Source of the DNA: Nevskia sp. | GTDB lineage: Bacteria; Pseudomonadota; Gammaproteobacteria; Nevskiales; Nevskiaceae | Reading direction: 5' to 3' | DNA: 55,949 nucleotides | NCBI GenBank assembly: GCA_030694365.1 | Contig: JAUXYM010000005.1 | Location: 1 to 55,949, forward strand | Shown: one piece after another, positions 1-8,166 of the stretch | Layout: every line of letters begins with the position of its first letter | How positions within the stretch are numbered: the stretch's first letter is position 1 | The notes under the pieces: model-generated | What the model was told of the DNA's origin: nothing | Database searches by the model: none | Seen by the model: the letters and a program-made list of their open reading frames with translations, nothing else | Position numbers and translations under genes: made by a program

Positions 1-104
1 CTCCCTTCGGGAGAAGGGTTGGGATGAGGGACTTCCCGGCGAAGGAAGCCCTTTGTTGAGAGTCCCTCACCCCCCAGCCCCTCTCCCGGAGGGAGAGGGG
101 AGAC
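1..104. repeat. Dispersed intergenic inverted repeat
   Basis: An imperfect inverted repeat whose left arm (about 1-30) reads CTCCCTTCGGGAGAAGGG and onward, with its complement around 64-95 (CCCTCACC...CTCCCGGAGGGAG). Each arm is itself a small hairpin. This is the type of dispersed intergenic palindrome common in GC-rich gammaproteobacteria. A related element lies at 13187-13312. The rest of 105-320 holds no gene, promoter or RNA that I can support. Confidence 0.6.
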
Positions 105-320
105 CAGAAAGGCTCTTGGCTGAGCTTCATTGCTAATCAAGAAACTCTTTCTTTTTCAGCTTCCAGCTTTGGATTTCCTCGCCGTCGCCGTTCTCCGCGC
201 CTTTGCGTTGTCGTCTGTTTTCCGCTTTTCGCCGTCTGCCTTCAGCACCGCCCAAAGACCGGCCGGAACTGCACAGCCGCGCGAATGTCGTAGGATTCGC
301 GGCCTCGCTTCATCCCCGAC

Positions 321-611
321 ATGACGCAAAAACCAAGAATCCACCTCTGGCTGCTGGCGCTGACCTTTCTGGTCGGTCAGTGGCTGACGGTCGTTCATGG
401 CACCCAGCACGCGCTGAACGCCGGCGATGAATTGGTCGCCTGCGAAATCTGCGTTGCCAGCCACGCCGCCGCGCCGCCGCCGGCTGCCGAACTACCAGTG
501 GCGCTGCTGCCGCTGCGCATCGAAGCTCCGTTGCTGGCAACGCTTGAGCTGCCAGCGCTGCAACCGCTGTACCGGCCGCCGCCTCGCGGTCCGCCGCTGC
601 ACCTCGCCTGA
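321..611 (+). CDS. Small secreted DUF2946-like protein
   Basis: This is a 96-residue protein with an N-terminal hydrophobic segment (about residues 8-25) that looks like a signal peptide or anchor. It then has a His-rich stretch, an ACEIC cysteine pair near residue 41, an Ala/Pro-rich middle and a C-terminal RGPP-type ending. A hydrophobic start, a CxxC in the first half and an (A/G)PP tail are typical of DUF2946-type small proteins that often precede TonB receptors for metals. It lies 63 bases before the TonB receptor gene at 675 on the same strand, and a MerC-domain gene follows. A role in handling metal at the envelope is inferred from this context. Short length makes the family assignment tentative. 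Confidence 0.6.
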   Translation: MTQKPRIHLWLLALTFLVGQWLTVVHGTQHALNAGDELVACEICVASHAAAPPPAAELPVALLPLRIEAPLLATLELPALQPLYRPPPRGPPLHLA

Positions 612-674
612 CGAACTGCTGATTCCGCGCGGGCCTCGATGCCTGCGCTTGCTCCGTTTGCTGCGAGGATTTTC

Positions 675-2780
675 ATGAATTCTTCTTACCCGCATGGCCG
701 CCACGGCCGTGCTGTCATTGCCGTTGCCCTGCCCCGCCTGCTGCCGCTGATCGCCGCCGTCATCGCTTTTCCTTCCGCCGTGCGCGCCGATGACGATCCG
801 AAGGCGGCCGTCGAACTCGACGTCATCACCGTCCGCGCCAACCCGCTTGGCAAGACCGCCGACGAGCTGGTGCAGCCAAGCATCGTGCTGTCCGGCGCCG
901 AGCTGGACCGCAAGCGCGCCAACACCATCGGCGAAACGCTGGAGAACGAACCCGGCATCTCAACCACCGATTTCGGCCCCGGTGCCGGCCGTCCGGTGAT
1001 TCGCGGCCAGGCCGGGCCGCGCGTCGACATCCTCGAGAACGGCATCGGCTCGCTCGATGTTTCCGATGTCAGCCCCGATCACGCGGTCGGCATCGATACC
1101 GCCCACGCCCGCCAGATCGAAGTGCTGAAAGGCCCGGCGACCCTGCTCTACGGCAGCCGCGCCTCGGGCGGCATCGTCAACGTCATCAACGACCGCCTGC
1201 CGGTCGACGTCACCGAAGGCCTGCACGGCAGCCTCGATGCCGAATACGGCAGCAATGGCGATTCGCGCAACGGCAGCACCGAGCTCGGCTACGGTATTGG
1301 TAACAACCAATTTCATGTCGATGCCAGCGCGCGCAAATCCGGGGAATACGACATTCCCGGCAGCGCCAATGTCGATGGCAGCGGCAGCCAGGGCACCCTC
1401 GGCAACAGCCGTTCGCAGGCGCAGTCCGGCGCACTGTCCTACGGCTACATCGACGGCGGCAATTCGGTCTCGTTCGCGGTCAGCACCTTCAATACCGTCT
1501 ACGGCCTGCCGGCCGAAGAAACGGCGTTCATCGATCTCGACCAGACCCGCTACGACGCCCAGGGCATTCTCAACAAGCCCTTGCCGGGGATCGATTCGAT
1601 CAAGATTCGCGGTGCCTACAACAGCTATACGCACATCGAGTTCGAAAGCCCGGGCGAGCCCGGCACCCAGTTCTTCAACAAGCAGAACGACGAGCGCATC
1701 GAGGTGGTTCACGCGCCGATCCTCGGCTGGCGCGGCGTGTTCGGCGTGCAGCACGATTTCCGCCGCTTCGCCGGTGTTGGCGAGGAAGGCTTCGTGCCGC
1801 CGACCCACACCTTGCAACTCGGCGCCTTCCTGATCGAGGAACGGCCCTGGGCTTACGGCAAGCTCGAAGCCGGCGTCAGAGTCGAGCGCGATACCAACAA
1901 GCCGGAGGAAGGCGCGGATCGTCCCGATAGAAATTTCACGCCGATCAGCGCGTCGCTCGGCTCGATCTTCAACCTCGCCAAGGACTACCACCTGAAGCTG
2001 TACTACAGCCACGCCCAGCGCTCGCCAGTGCCGGAAGAGCTGTATTCGTTCGGCCCGCACGGCGCGACGGCGACCTTCGAGCGCGGCCTGACCGACGCCA
2101 GGATCGAAACCGCCAACAACTTCGAGATCGGCCTCGACCACCACGACCAGCGGCTCAGCTGGGAAGGCAACGTCTACTACAACAGCATCCGCAACTACCT
2201 CTATCTGGCCGAGAACGATCAGGGCCTGAATGCCGATGGCAGCGGCACGGTGAACGCCGATGGCACCGCCGACCGGGTCGACAGCAACGGCACTTTCAAC
2301 CCGGACAGCGAAATCCGCCTGGTCGACTACCGGCAGGCCAACACCCGCTTCTACGGCGTTGAAGGACAGGCCAGCTATGTACTGATCCAGTCGCCATACA
2401 CCTTGAGCCTGCGCGGCTTCGGCGACCAGGTGATCGGCGAGCTGAACAACGGTGCCAAGCTGCCGAGAGTCACGCCGGCCCGCTTCGGCCTGGGCGTTGA
2501 CGGCAAGTACGGCCACTACAGCGCCAGCGTCGACTACACCCGCGTGTTCAAGCAGGGCGACATCGCCTCGCTGGAAACCGAGACCGGCGGCTACAAGCTG
2601 CTCGGCTTCACCGCTGCCTACGGCTTCCGCCTGAGCGAAAAGGCGCTGTCGGACAGCGAGGTCTACATCCGCGGCCGCAACCTGCTCGACGACGATGCCC
2701 GCCGGGCCACCTCGTTCATCAAGGACGTGGCACCGCTGCCGGGCGCTTCGGTGTTCGTCGGTTTCAGACTGGCGATCTGA
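675..2780 (+). CDS. ZnuD-like TonB-dependent outer membrane receptor
   Basis: The product is a 701-residue TonB-dependent receptor that would import a metal or metal complex across the outer membrane using TonB-ExbBD energy. Residues 1-38 form a signal peptide ending in AVRA. The plug follows, with the TonB-box-like stretch LDVITVRANPL and the plug signatures RPVIRGQAGPRVDIL and IEVLKGPATLLYGSRASGGIVN. The rest is a 22-strand-type barrel ending in the hydrophobic VFVGFRLAI. The start at 675 is preferred over an upstream in-frame start at 639 because GAGG lies a few bases before it and the signal peptide begins there. The plug resembles ZnuD-type zinc receptors, and DUF2946-like and MerC genes flank it, so zinc is the likeliest substrate. 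I saw no clear Zur box upstream. Confidence 0.85.
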   Translation: MNSSYPHGRHGRAVIAVALPRLLPLIAAVIAFPSAVRADDDPKAAVELDVITVRANPLGKTADELVQPSIVLSGAELDRKRANTIGETLENEPGISTTDFGPGAGRPVIRGQAGPRVDILENGIGSLDVSDVSPDHAVGIDTAHARQIEVLKGPATLLYGSRASGGIVNVINDRLPVDVTEGLHGSLDAEYGSNGDSRNGSTELGYGIGNNQFHVDASARKSGEYDIPGSANVDGSGSQGTLGNSRSQAQSGALSYGYIDGGNSVSFAVSTFNTVYGLPAEETAFIDLDQTRYDAQGILNKPLPGIDSIKIRGAYNSYTHIEFESPGEPGTQFFNKQNDERIEVVHAPILGWRGVFGVQHDFRRFAGVGEEGFVPPTHTLQLGAFLIEERPWAYGKLEAGVRVERDTNKPEEGADRPDRNFTPISASLGSIFNLAKDYHLKLYYSHAQRSPVPEELYSFGPHGATATFERGLTDARIETANNFEIGLDHHDQRLSWEGNVYYNSIRNYLYLAENDQGLNADGSGTVNADGTADRVDSNGTFNPDSEIRLVDYRQANTRFYGVEGQASYVLIQSPYTLSLRGFGDQVIGELNNGAKLPRVTPARFGLGVDGKYGHYSASVDYTRVFKQGDIASLETETGGYKLLGFTAAYGFRLSEKALSDSEVYIRGRNLLDDDARRATSFIKDVAPLPGASVFVGFRLAI

Positions 2781-2790
2781 TCGACCCACG

Positions 2791-2825
2791 GCATCCGGTT
2801 GCGGCCTCATGCTGCAGCCGGATGC
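2791..2825. other. Hairpin between TonB receptor and merC genes
   Basis: A 12-base-pair stem when read as RNA (GCATCCGGTTGC against GCAGCCGGATGC, one G-U pair) with an 11-base loop. It lies between the receptor stop and the MerC start. There is no T-run, so it is not a classical terminator. It could limit read-through or protect the 3' end of the receptor mRNA. Confidence 0.5.
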
Positions 2826-2840
2826 TAATCTTCCGCCCCG

Positions 2841-3278
2841 ATGAATCGTCCAAACAATATTTCCGCCATCGCTGACGAGACCCCCGTACGCGGTCTCGAT
2901 GCGCTGGCGATGCTGCTGTCAGGGCTGTGCCTGATCCATTGTCTGGCGCTGCCGCTGCTGGTGGCTGCACTGCCGCTGGCGGCGTCGAGCCTGGTCGCCG
3001 ATGAACGCTTCCACCAATGGCTGCTGCTCGGCGCGGTGCCGACCAGCGTCATCGCGCTCGGCTGGGGCTGGCGTCGGCATCGCGACAACCTGGTCGCCTG
3101 GCTCGGCGTCATCGGCCTGCTGCTGATGGTGTTCGCCGCGTTCGGCATCCAGACCGGGCTGATCGACGCCCACGGCGAGCGGGTGCTGACGGTGATCGGC
3201 GCGCTGATGCTGGCCATCGCCCACCTGCGCAACTACCAGCTGCGTCACCACGGCCACGATCACTCGCAGCCGCACTGA
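2841..3278 (+). CDS. MerC-domain inner membrane protein
   Basis: A 145-residue protein with about four hydrophobic membrane segments between residues 20 and 130, of the MerC mercury-resistance family. A Cys30-x3-Cys34 pair (CLIHC) sits in the first membrane segment, where MerC proteins carry their metal-binding cysteines. The last ten residues are His-rich (RHHGHDHSQPH), suggesting a cytoplasmic metal-binding tail. MerC-domain proteins next to ZnuD-like receptors are more likely linked to zinc than to mercury, and no merR, merA or merT is present. It starts 60 bases after the receptor stop and is probably co-transcribed with it. Confidence 0.8.
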   Translation: MNRPNNISAIADETPVRGLDALAMLLSGLCLIHCLALPLLVAALPLAASSLVADERFHQWLLLGAVPTSVIALGWGWRRHRDNLVAWLGVIGLLLMVFAAFGIQTGLIDAHGERVLTVIGALMLAIAHLRNYQLRHHGHDHSQPH

Positions 3279-3303
3279 TCGAACCCACTCGAAAGCACAT
3301 CCC

Positions 3304-4278
3304 ATGAAAGCAATCGTCTGCAAGCAACTCGGCGGCCCGGAAACCCTGTCTCTCGAAGACGTCAGCCTGGCGCCGCCCGGCCCGAATGAGGTGCGCATCC
3401 GCATCGCTTCGGCGGGCGTCAACTTCCCGGACATCCTGCAGATCGCCGGCAAGTACCAGTTCAAAGCCACGCCGCCATTCACGCCCGGTGCCGAAGTGGC
3501 CGGCACGGTGACGGCAGTCGGTGCCAAGGTCGGCAACGTGATCGTTGGTGATCACGTCGCGGCGATCGTGCCGATCGGCGGCTATGCCGAGGAAGTCAAT
3601 GCCAGTGCCGATGGCCTGCTGAAACTGCCAGCCGATTTCGATCTGTCGATCGCTGGCGGCTTCGCGCTGGCCTATGGCACCACCATTCACGCGCTGAAGC
3701 AGCGCGGCACCTTGAAGCCAGGCGAAACCCTGCTGGTGCTCGGCGCGGCTGGCGGCGTTGGCCTCGCTGCGGTGCAGATCGGCAAGCTGATGGGCGCGCG
3801 AGTGATCGCCGCGGCATCGAGCGCCGACAAGTTGGCGATCTGCCGCGAACAGGGTGCCGATGAAGTCATCGACTACTCATCGGTAAGCCTCAAGGAAGCG
3901 GTCAAGAAACTGACCAAGGGCCAGGGCGCGGACGTGATCTACGATCCGGTCGGCGGCGAGCTGGCTCAGGACTGCTTCTCGGCGATCAACTGGTGCGGCC
4001 GCTATCTGGTGGTCGGCTTCGCGGCCGGCAGCATTCCGGAAATCGCGATGAATCGCCTGCTGTTGAAAGGCGCTGCGGCGCTCGGCGTGTTCTGGGGCGG
4101 CTTCATCGTCCGCGAGCCGAAGGTGAACGCCGAGAACTTTGCCCAGTTGTTCGCCTGGATCGCTGACGGCAAGCTGAAGCCGTACATCTCGAAAGCCTAT
4201 CCGCTGGCCGATGCCGCCGATGCAATGCGCGACATGCAGGCCCGCAAGGTGACCGGCAAGATCGTGCTGATTCCCTGA
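3304..4278 (+). CDS. NADPH:quinone oxidoreductase family protein
   Basis: A 324-residue zinc-independent medium-chain dehydrogenase/reductase. It has an N-terminal GroES-like substrate domain (about 1-120) and a Rossmann domain with the nucleotide motif LVLGAAGGVGLAAVQIGK near residues 143-160. The family reduces quinones or enoyl compounds with NADPH. The catalytic zinc cysteines of alcohol dehydrogenases are absent, as expected for this branch. It starts 26 bases after the MerC gene, so it may share a transcript, but there is no obvious functional link to metal uptake. The physiological substrate cannot be read from the sequence. Confidence 0.85.
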   Translation: MKAIVCKQLGGPETLSLEDVSLAPPGPNEVRIRIASAGVNFPDILQIAGKYQFKATPPFTPGAEVAGTVTAVGAKVGNVIVGDHVAAIVPIGGYAEEVNASADGLLKLPADFDLSIAGGFALAYGTTIHALKQRGTLKPGETLLVLGAAGGVGLAAVQIGKLMGARVIAAASSADKLAICREQGADEVIDYSSVSLKEAVKKLTKGQGADVIYDPVGGELAQDCFSAINWCGRYLVVGFAAGSIPEIAMNRLLLKGAAALGVFWGGFIVREPKVNAENFAQLFAWIADGKLKPYISKAYPLADAADAMRDMQARKVTGKIVLIP

Positions 4279-4315
4279 ACAGCGGTTGGAGCGCTTCCAA
4301 GGACATCTTGAACAC

Positions 4316-4471
4316 TGTCATCCCCGCGAAGGCGGGGATCCAGTTTTGGCCTTAGCGCACCGCTGACGACCGAGAACTGGATTGTTGAGCGCATCCCTGC
4401 GCTCAACCTGCTCCGCAGGCTCGCGCTCCGATTCGCTCCCGGCGAATCGGTCCCGCCTGCGCGGGAATGAC
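4316..4471. repeat. Composite palindromic repeat, interrupted
   Basis: The ends match a dispersed repeat that is also present, uninterrupted, at 12146-12230: TGTCATCCCCGCG...GGCGGGGATCCAG on the left and CCCGCC...GCGGGAATGAC on the right. Here about 67 bases are inserted between ACTGGATT and CCCGCC. The insert contains a perfect 10-base stem (GTTGAGCGCA at 4384-4393 with TGCGCTCAAC at 4398-4407) and a 9-base stem (CCGATTCGC at 4428-4436 with GCGAATCGG at 4442-4450). It lies between two convergent genes. Confidence 0.7.
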
Positions 4472-4482
4472 GGGCGTTAGCG

Positions 4483-5874
4483 CTAGCGCCAGGCCAAGCG
4501 CTCGCGCAGTTTCACCACTTCGCCGACGATCACCAGGCTGGCACCCTTGACCTCGGCGGCGGCGACTTCGGCCGGCAGCTTGCCGAGCGTCGAGGCGATC
4601 ACCCGCTGCTGCGCCGACGTGCCTTCCTCGATCAGCGCCGCTGGCCAGTCCGCCGGCAGGCCGTGTTCGATCAGCTTGCCGCAAAGCATCGCCAGCGAGC
4701 CGAGACCCATATAGATCGCAATGGTCTGGCCGGGCCGGGCCAGTGCGTCCCAGGGCAGAGTCAGCTGGCCGTCGGCACGCGGATGGCCGGTGACGAAGAT
4801 GCAGGCTTGGGCGTAGTCGCGATGGGTCAGCGGAATACCGGCATAGGTCGAACAACCGCTGGCTGCGGTGATGCCGGGGACCACTTGAAACGGAATACCG
4901 GCAGCGGCCAGCCGCTCGATCTCTTCACCGCCGCGACCAAAAATGAACGGGTCGCCGCCTTTCAGGCGCAGCACCCGCTTGCCCTGTTTGGCGAGCCGCA
5001 CCAGTTCCTCGTTGATCTCGTCCTGCGGCACAGTGTGCAGGTTGCGGCGCTTGCCGACGAACACTCGCTCGGCATCGCGGCGCACCAGGTCGAGAATGCC
5101 GGCACCGATCAGGCGGTCGTAGAGCACCACGTCGGCCTGCTGCATCAGGCGCAGCGCGCGGAAGGTCAGCAGGTCCGGATCGCCCGGCCCGGCGCCGACC
5201 AGATAAACCTCGCCGAGCGGGCGCTGATTGGCCAGCAAGGCTTCGAGCACCGCATCGGCGGCCACTTGGTCACCGCGCAGCACCGCTTCGGCACCGGGGC
5301 TGTCGAGAAAGCGCTCCCACAGCGCACGCCGCTTCGGGATTTCCAGCACCGTCTTGACCCGATCGCGACGGCTCTGGGTGTAGGCCGCCAGCGCGCCGTA
5401 GTTCTGCGGCAACTCGGCCTCGAGGCGCTCGCGCAGACGACGGGCGACGACCGGTGCGGCACCGCCGGTTGAGATGGCGATGGTCAGCGGCGGGCGTTCG
5501 ATGATCGCCGGGGTTATGAAGGTCGAAGGCTCGGGATCGTCGACGGCATTGACCAGGATGCCGCGCGCCGTCGCTTCGGCGGCGACCACGCGGTTCAGCG
5601 CCTTGTCATCGGTCGCGGCGATCACCAGGCGCGCGCCGGCCAGTTGCGCGACATCGAACTCGGTCGCCAGATGGGTAATCGCGCCTTCGGCACACAGAGC
5701 CGTGAGTTCGGGATTCAGTTCGCGGGCGACAAGCTCGGCGCGCGGGCCGGCTTTCAGCAGCAGGCGCAGCTTGCGCGCCGCAATCTCGCCACCGCCGACG
5801 ACGAGGACCCGCGCGCCATCGAGCCTGAGCGTGATCGGGAAATAGCGCGGCGGGTTGCTGGCGGAATCGGTCAT
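4483..5874 (-). CDS. cysG: Siroheme synthase (multifunctional CysG)
   Basis: A 463-residue trifunctional enzyme making siroheme from uroporphyrinogen III. The N-terminal half is the precorrin-2 dehydrogenase and ferrochelatase, with the NAD-binding motif VLVVGGGEIAARK at residues 23-35. From about residue 218 it is the SAM-dependent uroporphyrinogen methyltransferase, with VYLVGAGPGDPDLLTFRA, then LKGGDPFIFGRGGEE and PGITAASG. Length matches E. coli CysG. Siroheme is the cofactor of the sulfite reductase encoded at 8167, which fits the sulfur-assimilation context. Two 14-base direct repeats lie just upstream of its start (5881 and 5912). Confidence 0.95.
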   Translation of the reverse strand: MTDSASNPPRYFPITLRLDGARVLVVGGGEIAARKLRLLLKAGPRAELVARELNPELTALCAEGAITHLATEFDVAQLAGARLVIAATDDKALNRVVAAEATARGILVNAVDDPEPSTFITPAIIERPPLTIAISTGGAAPVVARRLRERLEAELPQNYGALAAYTQSRRDRVKTVLEIPKRRALWERFLDSPGAEAVLRGDQVAADAVLEALLANQRPLGEVYLVGAGPGDPDLLTFRALRLMQQADVVLYDRLIGAGILDLVRRDAERVFVGKRRNLHTVPQDEINEELVRLAKQGKRVLRLKGGDPFIFGRGGEEIERLAAAGIPFQVVPGITAASGCSTYAGIPLTHRDYAQACIFVTGHPRADGQLTLPWDALARPGQTIAIYMGLGSLAMLCGKLIEHGLPADWPAALIEEGTSAQQRVIASTLGKLPAEVAAAEVKGASLVIVGEVVKLRERLAWR

Positions 5875-5880
5875 CGGCGA

Positions 5881-5925
5881 TCGGTGGGCAGGACCGCGTC
5901 ATTATCGGCGCTCGGTGGGCAGGAC
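5881..5925. repeat. Direct repeat upstream of cysG
   Basis: The 14-mer TCGGTGGGCAGGAC occurs at 5881-5894 and again at 5912-5925, starts 31 bases apart (about three helical turns), immediately upstream of the cysG start on the minus strand. It could be a regulator site or a scrap of the GGTGGGCAG-type dispersed repeat seen at 16272-16359. Confidence 0.55.
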
Positions 5926-5949
5926 GCGGAGAACAGCAAAGTTTGAAAA

Positions 5950-6119
5950 GCTCCGGGACACAAAGGCGCAAAGGTGAAAAGCTAAGGACACAACGAGAAT
6001 CCTGATCCTTTCCTTGGTGTCCTTGCCGTTGCGGTTCTTTGTGCCTTTGTGACTGGGAGCTTCTGCTGTTCTCGTGTCTGCGTTTCTCCGCGTTCTCTGC
6101 GTGAGCCAAGCTTTGAAAG
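5950..6119 (-). repeat. Dispersed repeat, copy A, at the 3' end of the TauE gene
   Basis: A 170-base non-coding repeat that begins GCTCCGGGACACAAAGGC and ends with GCTTTGAAAG a few bases before the stop of the TauE/SafE gene. A second copy of almost equal length is at 48100-48270, in the same relation to the stop of rluC. Inside, CACAAAGGC and GTGCCTTTGTG form an inverted pair. Confidence 0.7.
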
Positions 6120-6123
6120 ACCC

Positions 6124-6960
6124 TCAACGCAGCTGCGTGGCAGCGATCACCGGTGCCGGTACATGCAAGGTCTTCCACAAGGTCATCGAGCCGACCACGA
6201 TCAGGATGCCGGCGATCGCCCGCTTCAGGCTGCGCGGGTTCATCTGGAAGCCGAGCCGGCTGCCGATCCAGATGCCCGGCAGCGCGCCGAGCAGCAGCCA
6301 GCCGAGCAGTTCGTAGTTCACCGAACCCATCCGCGCATGACCGGCGCCGGCGATCGCGGTGATCAGCACGGCGTGGGCAAGATCGCTGCCGACGATGCGG
6401 ATCGGCGCGTGCTTCGGATACAGCAGCAGCAGGATCATCATGCCGATGGCACCGGCGCCGACCGAGGAAATGGTCACCACCGCGCCGATCACCACGCCGG
6501 CAATCACCGTCAGCAGGCGCTGCGTGATCGGGCTCAGTTCACCGCGCACCGCCTCTGCGCGCAGCCGCGAGGCGAGCAATTCCTGAAACAGGGTGAACAG
6601 CGCGGTGACGATCACCGCCCCCGACAGGGTCAGCTTGATCAGCCGGTCCAGTTGGGCGCTGCTGCCGATCTGGTCGAGCATCACCAGGGTCAGCAGGGTC
6701 GCCGGCACGCTGCCCGCCGATAACCAGCCGACGATCGCCCAATCCAACGAACCATTGCGGCCATGCAGCAGCACGCCGAAGGATTTGCTGATCGACGCAT
6801 AAAGCAGATCGGTACCGACCGCGAGCGCCGGCGAGATGCCGTAGAACAGGATCAGGATCGGCGTCATCAGCGAGCCGCCGCCAACCCCGGTCGCACCGAC
6901 GGCGGTGCCGACGATGAGGCCTGCGATCGAAAAGCCGAGTCCGTTGCCGAGCGAGTCCAT
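6124..6960 (-). CDS. TauE/SafE-family sulfite or sulfonate exporter
   Basis: A membrane protein of 278 residues with roughly eight hydrophobic segments arranged in two halves. The N-terminal signature VGTAVGATGVGGGSLMTPIL is characteristic of the TauE/SafE family, which exports sulfite, sulfoacetate or related organosulfur anions. A longer in-frame reading from 7044 exists. The start at 6960 is chosen because the first membrane segment begins just after it and the upstream residues do not look like family sequence. It diverges from cysB with about 100 bases between them, and cysG and cysI are close by, so a role in sulfite handling is a reasonable inference. Confidence 0.85.
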   Translation of the reverse strand: MDSLGNGLGFSIAGLIVGTAVGATGVGGGSLMTPILILFYGISPALAVGTDLLYASISKSFGVLLHGRNGSLDWAIVGWLSAGSVPATLLTLVMLDQIGSSAQLDRLIKLTLSGAVIVTALFTLFQELLASRLRAEAVRGELSPITQRLLTVIAGVVIGAVVTISSVGAGAIGMMILLLLYPKHAPIRIVGSDLAHAVLITAIAGAGHARMGSVNYELLGWLLLGALPGIWIGSRLGFQMNPRSLKRAIAGILIVVGSMTLWKTLHVPAPVIAATQLR

Positions 6961-7052
6961 AGATGATCCGGGAATGAGGGCGGCACGGTATCGATTAAGT
7001 CCGTGCACGGCCAAAGAAGCAATTGGTATTCTTTCAGAACGCACGGGAATAA

Positions 7053-8060
<1,008 letters not shown>

Positions 8061-8083
8061 CGGCCTCCTTTCGAGGTGGCTAT

Positions 8084-8110
8084 CAGGAAAGTTATTAGGA
8101 TATTCCCCGA
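8084..8110 (+). promoter_or_regulatory. Candidate CysB or promoter region before cysI
   Basis: An AT-rich stretch, GGAAAGTTATTAGGATATTC, stands out from the GC-rich surroundings between cysB and cysI. AT-rich segments of this kind are where CysB usually binds at cys promoters. No clear -35/-10 pair was identified, so this is only a candidate. Confidence 0.3.
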
Positions 8111-8166
8111 CTCGCCACGTAAAGTGCGCACCCGCCGAAGCGTGCGGGTCTGCCAGCGGTAAGGCC

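Noticed and set aside
120..250. Possible third copy of the 170-base repeat near the left edge
   Set aside because: Only short matches such as CGCCTTTGCG are shared; the defining ends are missing.
960..2810. Long minus-strand open frame opposite the TonB receptor
   Set aside because: It is a GC-rich antisense shadow; the plus strand encodes a full receptor and the minus product has no family features.
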